A stretch of DNA of 64,000 nt, from contig JBIOHC010000010.1 in assembly GCA_044448685.1 (NCBI GenBank), forward strand, positions 32,182 to 96,181. Direction: 5' to 3'. The DNA comes from Palsa-965 sp044448685 (GTDB lineage Bacteria; Bacteroidota; Bacteroidia; Palsa-965). The notes below the pieces were generated by a model. It saw only the letters and a list, made by a program, of their open reading frames with translations, did not search any database and was not told the origin of the DNA. Positions within the stretch are counted from its first letter, which is position 1. Each line of letters opens with the position of its first letter. Positions 40,394 to 49,468 of this stretch are shown here, piece after piece. The translations under genes were made by a program, and so were the position numbers.

Positions 40394-41651
40394 ATTCAGA
40401 ATAAACCCTTCCCTGTCTCCAGGCTTCCACAGCCTTATACCAGGGGGCTTTGAAAGCAGGATCCCGGTTCAGGATAAAGTCATTACCGGTAAACTTGTTT
40501 TCCTGGTGTACAAAGGTAAATGTTAAATAGGAAGCATAATGCTTTCCGCTGTATATCCAGGATTCTGTACTGGCTGTTTTATGTACGGTAGGAGGAGGGC
40601 CGAAAATGAGGTAGATAAGGCCACGGTCAGTTCTCCACCCTTCTGTATAACTTCCGAAAAAGCGGTTGGCATCCTGAACCCTGTTATAATACTGGCTGAT
40701 GAGCTCTTTGGCTCTGTCTTCATTGCCGGCCAGGTCTAGCCAGTATTTATCAGCTGCCTCTTTCTTATTCGTGCTGGCATGCAGCTTGTCGAATTCATCC
40801 TTATTGCTGACATAACGCAGAGAATTAACAAGCAGTTCGGGGGTGGTCACATCCGGATAGCCGTCATAAAAACGGAACAAGGTTAGTCCTTCGCTCTTGC
40901 TGGAATCAGTCTGAATGAAATACAATCCTTGTTTACGAAAGCTAACACCTTCCCCTCCGGGGATTCCCATGGTATAAATACTGTCAGGGCGGTGGTTCAT
41001 AGAAGGGGGTACATATTTGAGGGAAAAGGGAGGGCCCGGCAGGTGCACCCTGTTCTTGTAATATTTCACGTAATAGTGTGTAACCTGAGGGTCGCTGCAG
41101 AGGATCTGAACCTTATCCTTGCTGCCTATCACATTTCCGAAAAATTCCCTTCCTTCATCCGAGAGAAGCAAAAAATTCTGGGCGTTGTGTTTATTTCGTT
41201 TGTCAACAAACAGGTAATTGCGGTATATGGTTTTACGGTTAAGGTCCGTTACATTGACCTGGAGGTAATAGGTATTGGGATAGGTGGCTTTGAACTTCAT
41301 CTCCCCATGAATGAATTTGTCATTATTGCCCTGGGATACATCGGTAAGAACAGAGCTGATACTATCGAGCACATCATCTGTTTCGAATTTGGAATGAAGG
41401 GTCATGGCAATTTTAACATAAGCCCTGCGTACGGAATCAGCACCTTTGCGGGCATACTGGAGTTCGGAAGCATCAATGAGAAAGTCGAGCTGGGAGCTGG
41501 TCTCGCTCAGGTGATAGATATTGAACTGAGGATGCAGCTGGCCCATGTTTTTGCTGTACAGAAAGGAATGATCCATACGCTCAACCCGTTGGGGGGCTTC
41601 GCAGGAAGCCAGGCAAGCTATGATAAAAAGTAAGGAAAGGAGCTTATTCAT
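40392..41651 (-). CDS. GWxTD domain lipoprotein-like protein
   Basis: A 419-residue exported protein with a probable lipoprotein signal (LLFIIACLASCEAP, Cys at about 17). The C-terminal GWxTD domain is recognised from YTEGWRTDRGLIYLIFGPPP and ESWIYSGKHYASYLTF (about 340-390). The N-terminal 200 residues are beta-rich. GWxTD proteins are widespread in Bacteroidota; I know no experimentally established function. It precedes the rest of an operon with rmuC, which starts 15 bases upstream on the same strand. Confidence 0.85.
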   Translation of the reverse strand: MNKLLSLLFIIACLASCEAPQRVERMDHSFLYSKNMGQLHPQFNIYHLSETSSQLDFLIDASELQYARKGADSVRRAYVKIAMTLHSKFETDDVLDSISSVLTDVSQGNNDKFIHGEMKFKATYPNTYYLQVNVTDLNRKTIYRNYLFVDKRNKHNAQNFLLLSDEGREFFGNVIGSKDKVQILCSDPQVTHYYVKYYKNRVHLPGPPFSLKYVPPSMNHRPDSIYTMGIPGGEGVSFRKQGLYFIQTDSSKSEGLTLFRFYDGYPDVTTPELLVNSLRYVSNKDEFDKLHASTNKKEAADKYWLDLAGNEDRAKELISQYYNRVQDANRFFGSYTEGWRTDRGLIYLIFGPPPTVHKTASTESWIYSGKHYASYLTFTFVHQENKFTGNDFILNRDPAFKAPWYKAVEAWRQGRVYSE

Positions 41652-41666
41652 GGTTTCAGTGGTCTT

Positions 41667-43037
41667 TTAGACGTTTCCGGCTTGTTCATCGCTTTCAGTA
41701 CGTTCGACTAGTTTGGGAGGCAATAGTTTACTCACTTTAGCTCCCAGTTTACGCATTTTTTCGGCCCTGCCAACGAGATTTCCGGTTCCATCACTCAGTT
41801 TCTTCATGGCTTCCCCATACTGACCTTTGGCTTCATCCATTTTACGGCCTACGGCAATAAGATCTTCTACAAATCCTACAAATTTATCATACAATCGTCC
41901 TCCTTCTTCTGCAATCTGCATGGCATTGGCAGTTTGTTTGGCTTGCTTCCACATGCTTGCAATGGTACGCAGGGTAGCCAGGAGTGTGGAAGGACTTACG
42001 AGCACCACCTTCTTATCCCAGGCATAGTTGAACAGGTCATTATCGGCCTGTATGGCGATGGAGAAGGAAGATTCTATGGGGAGGAACAAAAGGACAAAGT
42101 CGGGAGTATTGAATGCCAGTGATGTGTCATATTTTTTATCACCCAGTCCTTTGATATGGGCACGGAGGGATTCCAGATGTGACTTCATGAATTTTTGACG
42201 GGTATCCTCATCCGGGGCATTTACCAGTGCTTCATAGGCTATCAGGGAAACCTTGGAGTCAATGATCAGGTGTTTGTCATCGGGCAGCAATACCACTACA
42301 TCCGGGCGTATTGTATCTCCATCCACATTGCTGGTTTGAGCCTGTGTCAGGTATTCACGTCCTTTTTCGAGGCCGGAGCGTTCCAGTATTTTTTCAAGAA
42401 TCACCTCACCCCAGTTACCCTGCATTTTGTTATCGCCCTTCAGTGCGGTAGCCAGGTTATTGGCTTCCTGACTGATCTTGGTATTGAGTTCCACCAGATT
42501 TTTGATTTCCGTTTTCAGGGAAATACGTTCATCCGATTCGGCTTTATAGGTCTTGTCAACCTTGATTTCAAAATCCTTGATACGTTCCTTGAGCGGGTTC
42601 AGGATAATATCCAGATTGGTCCTGTTCTGTTCTGTGAATTTGGCGCTTTTTTCTTCCAGAATTTTGCTGGCAATAACCTCAAACTCTGTGGTATATTTTT
42701 TATGAATGGTATCCAGCTCCTTACGCATATTCTCCAGATTCTCTTTCTGGGCTACCAGATCCTGACGATCCCGGGCCAGGATAAGTTCACTCTCATGGAG
42801 GCTGCGGGTAAGGCGGGTTATTTCTGTGCCAAGCTTTTCTTTTTCGGCCAGCAGCTCGGCGGAGGCAGTTGCTTTCAGGTCACGGAGTTCAGTTTCCAGC
42901 CTGGCATACTGTAATGATGTGGCATCGAGACGGGTCTGGAGAACGGCAGTGGCGGTGGTATCTTTTTCCTTGCGGAATAAGAGCCAGCCTATGACCAGGC
43001 CAAGTACTAATCCGAGCAGGAGGAAGAGGATATTCAT
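41667..43037 (-). CDS. rmuC: DNA recombination protein RmuC
   Basis: A 456-residue protein with one N-terminal helix (LLGLVLGLVIGWLLF), a long coiled coil (about 30-170) and the RmuC nuclease-like domain (about 190-420): KMQGNWGEVILEKILERSGL, DGDTIRPDVVVLLPDDKHLIIDSKVSL and FNTPDFVLLFLPIESSF read as separate motifs. The E-D-DSK set fits a restriction-endonuclease-like core. RmuC limits inversion at short inverted repeats in E. coli, which is notable in a palindrome-rich chromosome, though no link is shown. Confidence 0.92.
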   Translation of the reverse strand: MNILFLLLGLVLGLVIGWLLFRKEKDTTATAVLQTRLDATSLQYARLETELRDLKATASAELLAEKEKLGTEITRLTRSLHESELILARDRQDLVAQKENLENMRKELDTIHKKYTTEFEVIASKILEEKSAKFTEQNRTNLDIILNPLKERIKDFEIKVDKTYKAESDERISLKTEIKNLVELNTKISQEANNLATALKGDNKMQGNWGEVILEKILERSGLEKGREYLTQAQTSNVDGDTIRPDVVVLLPDDKHLIIDSKVSLIAYEALVNAPDEDTRQKFMKSHLESLRAHIKGLGDKKYDTSLAFNTPDFVLLFLPIESSFSIAIQADNDLFNYAWDKKVVLVSPSTLLATLRTIASMWKQAKQTANAMQIAEEGGRLYDKFVGFVEDLIAVGRKMDEAKGQYGEAMKKLSDGTGNLVGRAEKMRKLGAKVSKLLPPKLVERTESDEQAGNV

Positions 43038-43110
43038 AGAATGATTGCAAAGGATAAAGGTAGTAAGAAGCGGGGATTAATCAGCATCAATCTTACGTGA
43101 TAGACCGCTG

Positions 43111-43165
43111 ATTATTATGATCCTTATGATTAATTATGATTGGAATCTCCGTTAATCATAATAAT
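43111..43165. repeat. AT-rich inverted repeat
   Basis: ATTATTATGAT (43111-43121) and ATCATAATAAT (43155-43165) are perfect 11-bp arms, with extra TTATGATTAATTATGATT units between. No gene lies in 43038-43188. Confidence 0.75.
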
Positions 43166-43188
43166 CATAAAAATCTGCGTTCCATCCT

Positions 43189-44910
43189 TCAAAACAAACT
43201 CAGAAACCCGAAATTGATCTTCCCTGATTTAAGGCTGAAGGGGTTGTCAAACTGTTTACCAACGGCATAACTGATGCTGAAAATACCGGTCTTGGTATCA
43301 AATGTTATTCCTGCACCAACTCCAAACGGGTTATCATGCACATATTTGTTGATGCTGGAATTTTCATACCAGGAGCCGTCACCAAAGGCAAAGAGGTAGG
43401 AGTTCTGATCCAGGATGTAATGGTATTCGAGTGTGAAAATACCATAGGTCGAAGCATAAATACTTTCTTCATCAAACCCTCTCAGATTCTGAAGCCCGCC
43501 GATGCGGAACAGTTCATTCTGGAACATATTGTCGGCCGACAGAAAGGATCCTCTGAGTGCGGTTTTGATTACATTTCGTCCTTTCAGATTGTAATAGTAT
43601 TCAGCCAGCAGGTCGGCATTATACTGTGTGCTTTTGAGTTTCAGATTCTCATATACCAGAGGATTTACGTTGGCATTCTGACGTATGGTTTTGTCACCGG
43701 CCCCGGCTGCTATACTGAATGTATATCCTTTACGCGGGTTTAAACGGTAATCAAGCCTGGCGCTGCTGAAGCCAAGACCATACGTGAGGGAATTGACATC
43801 TGCATATACCGGCAGGGTGGTGATATTCATAAGCCCTGAAGTAGAAAGAAGGCTGGAGCTTTTGTTGTTGACGAATATTTTAAACACATTTCCTTTGCTG
43901 ATCAGGTAACTCAGGTCTACCTGCTGGGTTGCATCGAGGTATGTCGTGTCTTTCTTGAAAATGTTGAGGGTGTAGGCAATGCCGAAAGGGCTGGAAAGAA
44001 TATAAGGATAAGCCAGTTTGAGATTCAGGCTTTGGGCCTGGGATGGGAGTTTTTTCCAGTTCAGATCTATCAGATCACCCCGGTTAAAAAAATTCAGAAG
44101 CTTGATACGGGCATCACCTGTAAAGGTGACTTTGCCGGTAAGCGGGTCAGGAGCAAGGCCCAGGATTCCATCGAGCTGACTGGCTTTTTTCTTATCCAGA
44201 TACAGATAAAGCGTGGTCGATTTGTCGGTGAAGATTACTTCATACGGTTTGATAGATTTTACAAAGGGAATCTCTCTCAGCCTGGCTTCTATGCCTGCAA
44301 TACGGCTTTCGTTATACAAGTCTCCGGGTTTAATGCCCAGGGCGCTGTATATATAAACAGGTGCAATTTTCGGATTACCCTTGATGACGACACTGTCGAT
44401 ACGAACAAGTTTGTTTTTACTGAGCTTTAAACTGGCAAAGAGCTCATCTCCGCTGATATGTATACTGTCGAGGCGTATTTCGGCAAAAGGATATCCGTTA
44501 TTTTCGCAGGAGCGCAGCAGTTTTTCTTCCATCCGTCTGAGCTCTGCATAGTGAATGGGCTTTCCGGTGAAATATTTTTCCCGGAACCCTATCTCATTGA
44601 GCAATCCTTCATCCACATTGCCTTTGCCAAGCCTCGCCCAGGTATACTTTTTCCCACACCTTATCCAGGCATTGGTTTGTAAGGAGTCTGAATGTATGCT
44701 GTCGTAACTTGCCAGGAGGAAGGCCTGGTCGTACAGATTTTTAAGAAAGTTGTTAAGCTCTTTCCGGGCTTCAGCCTTATTACGTACTTTCTGTTTATAA
44801 TCGAACAGATGTATATCTGTTCCGGGTTGTGGGTGGAGGTACAGTGTATGCTGTGCCGGGGTCATTCCGGCAAGGATAAGAAAGAGGAGTATACTGCCTG
44901 TCTTTTTCAA
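43189..44910 (-). CDS. BamA/TamA-type outer-membrane protein
   Basis: A 573-residue protein of the Omp85 superfamily. The signal peptide (ending LAGMTPAQ) is followed by about two POTRA-like units (roughly 70-250, e.g. VIKGNPKIAPVYIYSALGIKPGDLYN in two blocks) and a 16-strand-type barrel. The RGF-like motif is GLQNLRGFDEESIYASTYG near residue 470, and the end FGVGAGITFDTKTGIFSISYAVG and the last strand INFGFLSLF fit. It is shorter than BamA (five POTRAs), so a TamA-like or accessory role is more likely than essential barrel assembly. Confidence 0.88.
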   Translation of the reverse strand: MKKTGSILLFLILAGMTPAQHTLYLHPQPGTDIHLFDYKQKVRNKAEARKELNNFLKNLYDQAFLLASYDSIHSDSLQTNAWIRCGKKYTWARLGKGNVDEGLLNEIGFREKYFTGKPIHYAELRRMEEKLLRSCENNGYPFAEIRLDSIHISGDELFASLKLSKNKLVRIDSVVIKGNPKIAPVYIYSALGIKPGDLYNESRIAGIEARLREIPFVKSIKPYEVIFTDKSTTLYLYLDKKKASQLDGILGLAPDPLTGKVTFTGDARIKLLNFFNRGDLIDLNWKKLPSQAQSLNLKLAYPYILSSPFGIAYTLNIFKKDTTYLDATQQVDLSYLISKGNVFKIFVNNKSSSLLSTSGLMNITTLPVYADVNSLTYGLGFSSARLDYRLNPRKGYTFSIAAGAGDKTIRQNANVNPLVYENLKLKSTQYNADLLAEYYYNLKGRNVIKTALRGSFLSADNMFQNELFRIGGLQNLRGFDEESIYASTYGIFTLEYHYILDQNSYLFAFGDGSWYENSSINKYVHDNPFGVGAGITFDTKTGIFSISYAVGKQFDNPFSLKSGKINFGFLSLF

Positions 44911-44946
44911 ATGCCTGATAAAGGTATGGAAAGGAATGTTGCGTTA

Positions 44947-45618
44947 CTATATCAGGGCACGTGGACAGGTTTCCTTTCCGCTTCTGATCTCTATCCGTAT
45001 TCCGGCACGGAGTTCGATAGCCTGGTTGTACAGCTTAAGATCGAGCACATGATAAGAAGGAATCATAAACGTAGGATCGGGGTTGTAAATGGCTTCTATA
45101 AACGGTTTTACAATTCCATAGGTGATGAATTCCCACCCTGCTCCCACAGCCGGAGTGATCTGGATCTTGTTGAAATTACCTCTTTGTACAGGAGGGGAAT
45201 TGCTGCTGCTTTGTAATACGTATTCCAGCCTAGGACCGGCGAAAACGTAAGGTACTCCCTGATAGGCGTCGAACCTGTATTTGAGGTAATTGTTCCAGCA
45301 CAGGTGGGTTGGGTTGATACCGAGCTTTTTGTTGTTATGGGTCTTGTCAACATCAATGCCACCCTTATTATTGTATTGTATTTCCGAATCCCATCTCCAG
45401 ATTTCACTGTTGATGAACTCGAAAGTTACGGCTGCATTCCAGCTGTACTTCCATTTTTGGGGGTCATTGAAATAATAAGGGCTTGGGGATGTATTGTCAA
45501 CCTTCCAGATTTCACGGGCCATGGTCAATCCGCCGTTAACCCCAATGCTCTGAAAAAACTGGCTTTGGCATTGGAGTGTAAGGACCATCAAAGAAAGGAA
45601 GGCAAAGGCTCTTTTCAT
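44947..45618 (-). CDS. Small outer-membrane beta-barrel protein
   Basis: A 223-residue exported barrel of the PF13568 kind. After the signal peptide (ending LQCQSQ) are strands such as SIGVNGGLTMAREIW, AVTFEFINSEIWRWDSEIQY, GVPYVFAGPRLEYVL, ITPAVGAGWEFITYG and NQAIELRAGIRIEI. It is unusual in that the last stretch (RSGKETCPRALI) extends beyond the final strand and contains a Cys. It lies between fabD and the Omp85-type gene on one strand and is probably cotranscribed with them. Confidence 0.8.
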   Translation of the reverse strand: MKRAFAFLSLMVLTLQCQSQFFQSIGVNGGLTMAREIWKVDNTSPSPYYFNDPQKWKYSWNAAVTFEFINSEIWRWDSEIQYNNKGGIDVDKTHNNKKLGINPTHLCWNNYLKYRFDAYQGVPYVFAGPRLEYVLQSSSNSPPVQRGNFNKIQITPAVGAGWEFITYGIVKPFIEAIYNPDPTFMIPSYHVLDLKLYNQAIELRAGIRIEIRSGKETCPRALI

Positions 45619-45652
45619 GTACTGAATAACGTTTTCAGGCTGTGATTATTGT

Positions 45653-46537
45653 TCAGGCGCTCTGGGCTTCCATCTCTTTATTGACCTTTTTGACCAGGCC
45701 CTGCAATACTTTACCCGGACCAACCTCTGTAAAGCTTGTGGCGCCGTCGGCAATCATCTGTTGCATAGTCTGTGTCCAGCGTACAGGAGCGGTGAGCTGG
45801 GCAACAAGGTTCTTCTTGATTTCTTCCGGATCAATTACCGCCTTTGCTGTGACATTCTGATAAACAGGGCAGAGGGGCTGTTCGAATTTGGTTTGGCGTA
45901 TGGCTGCTTCAAGTTCTATACGGGCAGGTTCCATCAGGGGGGAGTGGAATGCACCACCTACAGGCAGGATAAGGGCTCTTTTGGCTCCGGCAGCTTTCAT
46001 TCGTTCACAGGCTATCTCCACTCCTTTTACGGAGCCTGAAATAACCAGCTGACCGGGACAGTTATAATTGGCTGCAACGACTATTTCCCCTTCCCGGGTA
46101 ATATCCGCACAAATATTTTCAATGATCGTATCATCCAGATTCAGGATCGCTGCCATAGCCGAAGGCTGGAGTTCACAGGCTTTCTGCATGGCTCCTGCCC
46201 GTTTGGAAACGAGCACAAGGGCATCTTCAAAAGCCATACATCCGTTGCCAACCAGGGCGCTGAATTCGCCCAGTGAGTGGCCTGCAACCATCTGAGGCTT
46301 GAAGGTTTCACCAAGGGTTTTGGCAAGGGCTACTGAATGAAGAAATATGGCAGGCTGTGTTACATTGGTTTGTTTCAGGGCTTCCTCTGTACCGCTGAAC
46401 ATGATATCGGTAATGCAGAATCCAAGTATATCATTGGCTTTTTCCAGCAACTCTCTGGCAACATCATTTTGCTCATACAACTCTTTGGCCATACCCGGAA
46501 ACTGGGATCCCTGGCCCGGAAAAACATATGCTTTCAT
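45653..46537 (-). CDS. fabD: Malonyl-CoA:ACP transacylase
   Basis: Loads malonyl groups onto acyl carrier protein for fatty acid elongation. The 294-residue protein starts MKAYVFPGQGSQFPGM; the longer upstream frame overlaps the promoter and is rejected. The nucleophile Ser88 lies in VAGHSLGEFSAL, the catalytic His in GGAFHSPLM and the Gln of PGQGSQ helps form the oxyanion hole. It is not in a fab cluster here but heads a short run with two outer-membrane genes. Confidence 0.95.
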   Translation of the reverse strand: MKAYVFPGQGSQFPGMAKELYEQNDVARELLEKANDILGFCITDIMFSGTEEALKQTNVTQPAIFLHSVALAKTLGETFKPQMVAGHSLGEFSALVGNGCMAFEDALVLVSKRAGAMQKACELQPSAMAAILNLDDTIIENICADITREGEIVVAANYNCPGQLVISGSVKGVEIACERMKAAGAKRALILPVGGAFHSPLMEPARIELEAAIRQTKFEQPLCPVYQNVTAKAVIDPEEIKKNLVAQLTAPVRWTQTMQQMIADGATSFTEVGPGKVLQGLVKKVNKEMEAQSA

Positions 46538-46566
46538 AGGGGTGATCGGTTTTTTTCTTGGTTGAA

Positions 46567-46597
46567 CAAAAGTAGGGAACAGCATGTATCCTGCAAA
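46567..46597 (-). promoter_or_regulatory. fabD promoter
   Basis: On the minus strand: TTTG (46597-46594), a 19-nt spacer, TACTTTTG (46574-46567). Every consensus position matches, and the start should fall about 25 bases before the ATG at 46537. It probably also serves the two barrel genes downstream. Confidence 0.8.
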
Positions 46598-46692
46598 TAA
46601 AACTTATTCCAGGGCTGATATAGGTTCATAACCTGTTGATATTTACTTTTTTCTGTAATATAGGGGCCTGAATATGGACTTATTTTTATCCT

Positions 46693-47982
46693 ATGCTAGT
46701 AAAGGGTGACAAGAAAACAATAAATGCCTGGGCTTTTTACGACTGGGCCAATTCTGCTTATCCGCTTGTAATTACGACGGCTATCTTTCCTTTGTTTTAT
46801 GAAGCGAATACAGGCTTAACGGAAAACGGTATAAAGACGGATATGGTGAGTATGCTGGGTATCCGCTTTCATAATACCGAGCTGTACGATTATGTGGTAG
46901 CGCTTTCTTTTCTAATCGTTTCTTTTTCCACACCTCTGTTATCAGGTATTGCCGATTATACAGGAAGCAAACGGAAGTTCATGATGTTCTTCTGCTATAT
47001 GGGTTCTCTTTCCTGTGCTTCTCTCTACTTTTTCAATCAGGAGCATCTGGGCTTAAGCCTATTGTCGGTTTTATTTTCCAGTGTTGGCTTTTGGGGAAGT
47101 CTGGTATTTTACAATGCCTTTTTACCCGAAGTTGCCGAACCTGCTGATCATGACAGAGTAAGTGCCAAAGGATTTTCACTGGGATATATAGGAAGCTCTA
47201 TTCTTTTGATCCTGAATCTGATCTTTATAAAAGTAGCAGGAAGCCAATATGCCGCATGGTCTTTCATTTCGGTTGCAGTTTGGTGGATAGGATTTGCCCA
47301 GATCACCTTTGCCCGGCTTCCCAATAATGTTTATGGACGCAAACCTGAAGGCAGTTCAATCCTGAAAGGATTTCAGGAGCTTCGCATGGTTTGGATAGAG
47401 CTCAAGGGAAACAAATACTTGAAACGTTATCTCGGATCTTTCTTTGTGTATAGTATGGGTGTTCAGACAGTCATGATCATTGCTGTCTTTTTTGCCAACA
47501 AGGAAATATTTCCCGAAAAGGAACGGGGTAATCTCATTATTGCCGTATTGGTCATTCAGTTTGTAGGGGTGCTGGGTTCCGTGCTTTTTTCCCGTCTTTC
47601 AGGATTGATAGGGAATATCAAGGCATTGGGTGTAGCCATCTTTATCTGGGTGGGGATTTGTCTGGGTACCTTTTTATGGGTCTATACCCCGAATCAGTTT
47701 TATGTGGTAGCGGCTCTGGTAGGATTGGTGATGGGTGGTATTCAAAGTCTTTCCCGTTCAACCTATTCCAAACTCCTGCCTGAAACACAGGACCATGCCT
47801 CTTATTTTAGCTTTTTTGATGTATGTGAAAAGATAGGTATTGTGATCGGCATGCTTTCTGTAGGAGTCATTGAACGTGTTACCGGAAGTATGCGAAACTC
47901 GATTTTAGCCCTCATTGCCTTCTTCGTAGTGGGTTTTATATTACTTTTGACTGTCCCAAAATCAAAAGCCACAGAAGTATGA
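46693..47982 (+). CDS. MFS transporter, UMF1 family
   Basis: A 429-residue inner-membrane transporter with 12 predicted helices. The N-terminal INAWAFYDWANSAYPLVITTAIFPLFY read in blocks, ADYTGSKRKFM after the second helix and GGIQSLSRSTYSKLLPE are characteristic of the Atg22/Vps22-like UMF1 group. Yeast Atg22 exports amino acids from the vacuole; substrates of bacterial members are unknown. It overlaps the Fe-S protein gene by four bases. Confidence 0.88.
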   Translation: MLVKGDKKTINAWAFYDWANSAYPLVITTAIFPLFYEANTGLTENGIKTDMVSMLGIRFHNTELYDYVVALSFLIVSFSTPLLSGIADYTGSKRKFMMFFCYMGSLSCASLYFFNQEHLGLSLLSVLFSSVGFWGSLVFYNAFLPEVAEPADHDRVSAKGFSLGYIGSSILLILNLIFIKVAGSQYAAWSFISVAVWWIGFAQITFARLPNNVYGRKPEGSSILKGFQELRMVWIELKGNKYLKRYLGSFFVYSMGVQTVMIIAVFFANKEIFPEKERGNLIIAVLVIQFVGVLGSVLFSRLSGLIGNIKALGVAIFIWVGICLGTFLWVYTPNQFYVVAALVGLVMGGIQSLSRSTYSKLLPETQDHASYFSFFDVCEKIGIVIGMLSVGVIERVTGSMRNSILALIAFFVVGFILLLTVPKSKATEV

Positions 47983-48701
47983 TTGTAGATATTTTTATTC
48001 CCTGTTTCATTGATCAGGTTTTTCCTGAAACGGGCCTGAATATGGTGAAAGTGCTGGAAAGGGTCGGATGCGGGGTGAATTATAACCCGGAGCAGACCTG
48101 TTGCGGACAGCCGGCTTTCAATGCAGGCTACCAGGATGCAGCCCGGGAAGTAGGGGAGAAGTTTATCCGTGAATTCCAGAACGATCGTTATATCGTTTGC
48201 CCTTCTGCTTCCTGTGTAGGTATGGTAAAAAATTATTACCCCGATATGTTCCACAATTCAGCCCTTCACAATGAGTTGAAGAGCCTCCAGAAAAATCTGT
48301 TTGAGTTTACAGATTTTATGGTCAATGTGCTTAAGATTACAGATCTGGGAGCCAAACTCAACGGGGTGGCAACCTATCATGATTCCTGTGCGGCCCTGAG
48401 GGAATACGGGATAAAAAGGGAGCCCCGTATCCTGCTCGAGAAAGTAAGAGGGCTGGAATTAAAAGAAATGAAGGATTCGGAAGTATGTTGCGGTTTCGGA
48501 GGAACTTTTTCGGTGAAGTATGAAAGTATTGCCGTGGGTATGGGCGAGCAGAAAGTGAAGAATGCAGAAGAAGCGGGAGCAGAGTATATCATATCGACCG
48601 ACATTTCCTGCCTTATGCATCTGGACGGATACATTAAGAAAAACAACAAGACCATCAAGACCATGCATATTGCCGATGTGCTTGCATCGGGCTGGGATTA
48701 A
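47979..48701 (+). CDS. Fe-S binding protein, LutA/YkgE family
   Basis: A 240-residue cytosolic protein with two CCG domains: CCGQPAFNAGY (about 41-51) and VCCGFGGTFSVK (about 167-178), plus the single cysteines in IPCF and CPSASC/DSCAALRE. These ligate iron-sulfur clusters in subunits of lactate or glycolate oxidation complexes (LutA, GlpC, HdrB). LutB and LutC genes, which usually accompany LutA, are not in this window, so the full complex must be elsewhere or the protein acts differently. Coupling to an MFS transporter suggests organic-acid or amino-acid use; this is inference. Confidence 0.88.
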   Translation: MIVDIFIPCFIDQVFPETGLNMVKVLERVGCGVNYNPEQTCCGQPAFNAGYQDAAREVGEKFIREFQNDRYIVCPSASCVGMVKNYYPDMFHNSALHNELKSLQKNLFEFTDFMVNVLKITDLGAKLNGVATYHDSCAALREYGIKREPRILLEKVRGLELKEMKDSEVCCGFGGTFSVKYESIAVGMGEQKVKNAEEAGAEYIISTDISCLMHLDGYIKKNNKTIKTMHIADVLASGWD

Positions 48702-48724
48702 GATACGATTGCTTATTCAGGCAC

Positions 48725-49468
48725 ATGATACAAAACGGGTCAACCCCCTTGTTTCGCACCACCGTCTTGATACCTGTATATAATGAATCAGGAATAATAC
48801 CCCTGATGATTACTGCAGTACAGGAGTTTTCGGCCAGCCATCCGGATTATTATTTTGTATTCATCAATGACGGATCTTCCGATCTTACCGGTGATCTGAT
48901 CCGAAGTTCTATTGAAGGCAACCCAGGCATGAAATTGCTTGATATGCCAATAAACCAGGGAAAAGCCGCAGCCCTGAAAGTCGGTATGGAACAGGCGAAC
49001 ACCGAGCTCATCTGTTTTACCGATGGAGACCTGGCTTATTCCCTTGACCACCTGCTGCTCCTGGTCGAATCGCTGGAAAAACATGATGTCGCAATCGGTA
49101 ACCGCAACCTGGGCGAAAAACACCTCCGGAATGTGAAACGGATGATAGCCGGTGAAAGCTTTAACCGCCTTGTCAGGATTTTGCTTCGCATGCCGTATAC
49201 CGACACCCAGGCCGGTATTAAAGGGTTCCGTAAAGAAGCAGGAAAAAACCTTTTTCGCCTCTTCCGTATCCGTGATTTCGCTTTTGATGCCGAGCTGCTC
49301 TATATAGCCCGGCGCAAAGGATACAGCATTGGACTTATCCCAGCCCGCGTTGATGAGAGTCATCAGAACTATCCTTCAAATGTAAGTGTGATCAGTGATT
49401 CCGTTGGCATGTTCTGGAGCCTCCTGAAAATTATTGTTAATGGAATCCGGGGCTGCTATGATGAATAA
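48725..49468 (+). CDS. GT2 glycosyltransferase (polyprenyl-phosphate type)
   Basis: A 247-residue GT-A enzyme with TVLIPVYNESGIIP, FINDGSSDLTG, the metal-binding TDGDLAYSLDHL, IGNRNLGEKHLR and the acceptor-side DTQAGIKGFRKEAG followed by RDFAFDAELLYIARRKGY. It resembles dolichyl-phosphate glucose/mannose synthases. Unlike the GT2 at 29503 it lacks C-terminal helices. The next two genes encode a polysaccharide deacetylase and a GT87 integral membrane glycosyltransferase, with overlaps, so its lipid-linked sugar product may be modified and then used by them. Confidence 0.9.
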   Translation: MIQNGSTPLFRTTVLIPVYNESGIIPLMITAVQEFSASHPDYYFVFINDGSSDLTGDLIRSSIEGNPGMKLLDMPINQGKAAALKVGMEQANTELICFTDGDLAYSLDHLLLLVESLEKHDVAIGNRNLGEKHLRNVKRMIAGESFNRLVRILLRMPYTDTQAGIKGFRKEAGKNLFRLFRIRDFAFDAELLYIARRKGYSIGLIPARVDESHQNYPSNVSVISDSVGMFWSLLKIIVNGIRGCYDE

